DNA of 64,000 nt from Microbacterium sp. MYb72 (GTDB taxonomy: Bacteria > Actinomycetota > Actinomycetes > Actinomycetales > Microbacteriaceae), in contig NZ_PCOT01000006.1 of the NCBI RefSeq assembly GCF_002979415.1, forward strand, positions 62,001 to 126,000, in the 5' to 3' direction. Each line of letters begins with the position of its first letter. Position 1 is the stretch's first letter. The notes below the pieces were generated by a model. It was not told the DNA's origin. It searched no databases and saw only the letters and a list, made by a program, of their open reading frames with translations. Both the position numbers and the translations under genes were made by a program. Of the stretch, positions 62,316 through 64,000 are shown in pieces.

Positions 62316-62381
62316 TAGGCTGGGTTGCGGAGAGTCGGGAAGCCTGGTCGACACATCGTTGTCGAGACCCCGGGAGATCCC
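62316..62381 (+). promoter_or_regulatory. Promoter -10 and structured leader of nhaA
   Basis: TAGGCT (62316-62321) predicts a start near 62328 and a leader of about 54 nt. Within it GGTC-GACA (62346-62353) pairs with TGTC-(GA)-GACC (62360-62369), a bulged hairpin just before CCGGGAGA, which supplies the ribosome site. It could modulate translation, but I cannot match it to a known riboswitch. Confidence 0.4.
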
Positions 62382-63698
62382 ATGACCATCCCTCCGCACG
62401 TCGCCCCTCAGACCTTCCCTGCGCGCGGCAGTCACCGCGAAGCCCGCCGCATCGGCGCGCTCCTGCGCAAGGAGAGCGTCGGGGGGATCCTGCTCGTCGT
62501 CATGGCGGGCATCGCCCTCGTGTGGGCGAACTCGCCCTTCGCCGACGGATACTTCGCCCTACGCGACCTCGAGATCGGCTACGAGCCCTGGCACCTCAAG
62601 CTGAGCCTGGGCGCGTGGGCCGCCGACGGGCTGCTCGCGGTCTTCTTCTTCCTCGTGGGGCTCGAGCTCAAGCGCGAGTTCGTCGTCGGCGACCTCCGCG
62701 ACGTGCGCACCGCGCTCGTGCCGGTGATCGCGGCCGTCGGCGGGGTCGTCGTCCCCGCCGTGATCTACCTCGCCGTGGTCGGCCCCGACCCCGTGCTGCT
62801 TCGCGGCTGGGCGATCCCCACGGCGACCGACATCGCCTTCGCCGTGGCGGTCCTCGCGATCATCGGCTCACATCTGCCGAGCGGGCTGAGGCTCTTCCTG
62901 CTCACCCTCGCGGTGGTCGACGACCTCATCGCGATCGTCATCATCGGCGTCTTCTACACCGACGACCTCAACCCGATGCCGCTGCCCGCCGCACTCCTCG
63001 GACTCGCCCTCTACGCGGCGCTCGCGCAGCGCCGCCGTGGCTTCTTCCTCCGTCACCGGTTCGCGGCGTGGGCGATCCTCCTCCCGATCGGCGTCGCGGT
63101 CTGGGCGTTCGTGCACGCCTCCGGCATCCACGCGACGATCGCCGGCGTGGCGCTGGCCTTCATGATCCCGGTGAAGCCCGCAGACGGCTCCTCAGAAGCC
63201 GGTCTCGCCGAGGAGTTCGAGCACCGGTTCCGCCCGCTCTCCGCGGGGTTCGCCGTGCCCGTCTTCGCGTTCTTCGCCGCAGGGGTCACGGTGGTGGGCG
63301 ACGGCTTCGTGCAGACCGTGACCCATCCGGTGACCATCGCGATCGTCTGCGCTCTCGTCATCGGCAAGCCCCTCGGCATCGTCGCGGCCACCTGGATCAC
63401 CACGACCGTGACGCGGAGCCGCCTGAGCGACGGACTGCGCTGGGTCGACCTCGTCGGGGTGGGGATGCTGGCCGGCATCGGGTTCACGGTGTCGCTGCTG
63501 ATCGGCGAGCTCAGCTTCCCCGCGGGGGTCGCGCACGATGCGGCGAAGACGGCGATCCTCGGCGCCTCGGTGATCGCGGCGCTCGCGGCATCCGTCCTCC
63601 TCGGCCTGCGGAACCGCCGCTACCGCGCGATCTCCGAGAGGGAGGCTCTCGACGAGGACGGAGACGGCGTGCCCGACGTGTATCAGCAGGACGCCTGA
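62382..63698 (+). CDS. nhaA: Na+/H+ antiporter NhaA
   Basis: 438 residues, ATG 62382 with CGGGAG upstream. Eleven to twelve helices; motifs [35 protein letters not shown], and the catalytic Asp pair in [25 protein letters not shown] also typical. Exports sodium in exchange for protons. The C-terminal tail ends [13 protein letters not shown], resembling a calcium-binding Dx[DN]xDG loop, which is unusual for NhaA. Confidence 0.95.
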   Translation: MTIPPHVAPQTFPARGSHREARRIGALLRKESVGGILLVVMAGIALVWANSPFADGYFALRDLEIGYEPWHLKLSLGAWAADGLLAVFFFLVGLELKREFVVGDLRDVRTALVPVIAAVGGVVVPAVIYLAVVGPDPVLLRGWAIPTATDIAFAVAVLAIIGSHLPSGLRLFLLTLAVVDDLIAIVIIGVFYTDDLNPMPLPAALLGLALYAALAQRRRGFFLRHRFAAWAILLPIGVAVWAFVHASGIHATIAGVALAFMIPVKPADGSSEAGLAEEFEHRFRPLSAGFAVPVFAFFAAGVTVVGDGFVQTVTHPVTIAIVCALVIGKPLGIVAATWITTTVTRSRLSDGLRWVDLVGVGMLAGIGFTVSLLIGELSFPAGVAHDAAKTAILGASVIAALAASVLLGLRNRRYRAISEREALDEDGDGVPDVYQQDA

Positions 63699-63747
63699 CA
63701 CCGGGGCGTCGCGGTCGTGGCGGCGCCGACTCTGATTGGATGGCGGG

Positions 63748-64000
63748 GTGCGCGACGTCGAGGGGGAGAGGGCCGATGGCGCCCGTGGCGCAGGCATCGG
63801 AGCGCTCGTGTGGCTCGCCGTCGCCACGTTCTCGATGGGCATCGACGGCTACGTCCTCGCGGGCCTGCTCTCGCAGATCGCCGATGATCTGAGCGTCGGA
63901 CCGGCGGCGGCAGGTCAGCTGATGGCGGTGTTCGCCCTGACGAGCGCCCTCGCCGGACCCGTGCTCAGCGCGCTCACCGGAGGGTGGGAGCGCAAGGCGA
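63748..64000 (+). CDS. MFS transporter, N-terminal part (cut by window edge)
   Basis: The visible 84 codons from GTG 63748 encode a cytosolic start (VRDVEGERADGARG), a first helix WLAVATFSMGIDGYVLAGLL, the loop SQIADDLSVGPAAAGQL and part of a second helix. This matches the AraJ/drug-efflux (DHA1) branch of MFS, where the first helix often reads GxDxYVLxGLLP. The gene runs off the right edge. Confidence 0.8.
   Translation, partial: MRDVEGERADGARGAGIGALVWLAVATFSMGIDGYVLAGLLSQIADDLSVGPAAAGQLMAVFALTSALAGPVLSALTGGWERKA

Noticed and set aside
62328..62381. Cobalamin-type or sodium riboswitch before nhaA
   Set aside because: GGGAAGCC resembles part of a cobalamin box, but the leader of about 54 nt is too short and lacks the remaining conserved elements.

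Overview
This is a high-GC chromosomal window from an actinobacterium, most likely Microbacterium or a close relative in Microbacteriaceae. That assignment rests on base composition, frequent in-frame GGCATCC/GGATGCC words, many probably leaderless genes (a TAnnnT box 5-8 nt before the start codon), 4-bp ATGA/GTGA operon junctions, and gene content. No rRNA, tRNA, CRISPR array, insertion sequence or prophage was seen. It reads as core and niche-adaptation chromosome, cut through a gene at each end.

Layout. 1-4.8 kb: a partial ROK repressor divergent from a sugar ABC importer (binding lipoprotein, two permeases) and a Gfo/Idh/MocA oxidoreductase. 4.8-11.0 kb: a peptide-type utilisation cluster (alpha/beta hydrolase, metal-site-poor M24 protein, POT-family transporter, binuclear amidohydrolase, PucR regulator). 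11.1-14.3 kb: a small protein and a large LuxR-type ATPase regulator. 14.4-17.4 kb: a coupled trio of beta-helix lipoprotein, small lipoprotein and Tat-exported DyP peroxidase. 17.5-22.8 kb: a cold-shock gene, then a siderophore-iron ABC system and siderophore-interacting reductase behind DtxR/IdeR-like boxes. 22.9-25.0 kb: an alpha/beta hydrolase and its divergent TetR regulator sharing two perfect operators, then a VanZ protein. 25.1-25.8 kb: a non-coding array of 152-bp tandem repeats.

25.8-33.7 kb: the potassium locus kdpFABC-kdpDE, with an extra 27-codon membrane ORF ahead of kdpF. 33.8-36.8 kb: two tandem paralogues of unknown family and two membrane proteins (one DUF389). 36.8-40.9 kb: PaiB-like protein, DMT exporter, MocR regulator whose start codon overlaps the exporter's, and an ArsB-like permease. 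41.0-45.1 kb: a KimA-type potassium importer, a VanZ/RDD membrane protein and a small alarmone synthetase. 45.2-58.5 kb: a LacI-controlled carbohydrate locus (GH2, LacI, ABC importer, GH43, secreted sialidase-fold enzyme, secreted propeller/RICIN protein). 58.7-64 kb: M20 amidohydrolase, SoxR with flavin reductase and superoxide dismutase, a small conserved protein, NhaA and a partial MFS transporter.

Most notable: 11-bp direct-repeat boxes of OmpR/KdpE type occur upstream of both potassium systems (kdp and kimA), suggesting one KdpE regulon. The 152-bp tandem array shares an ungapped core of about 35 nt with two dispersed palindromic intergenic elements at 45.1 and 56.1 kb, so these look like one repeat family in two arrangements. 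All calls come from reading the sequence; no database search was run.
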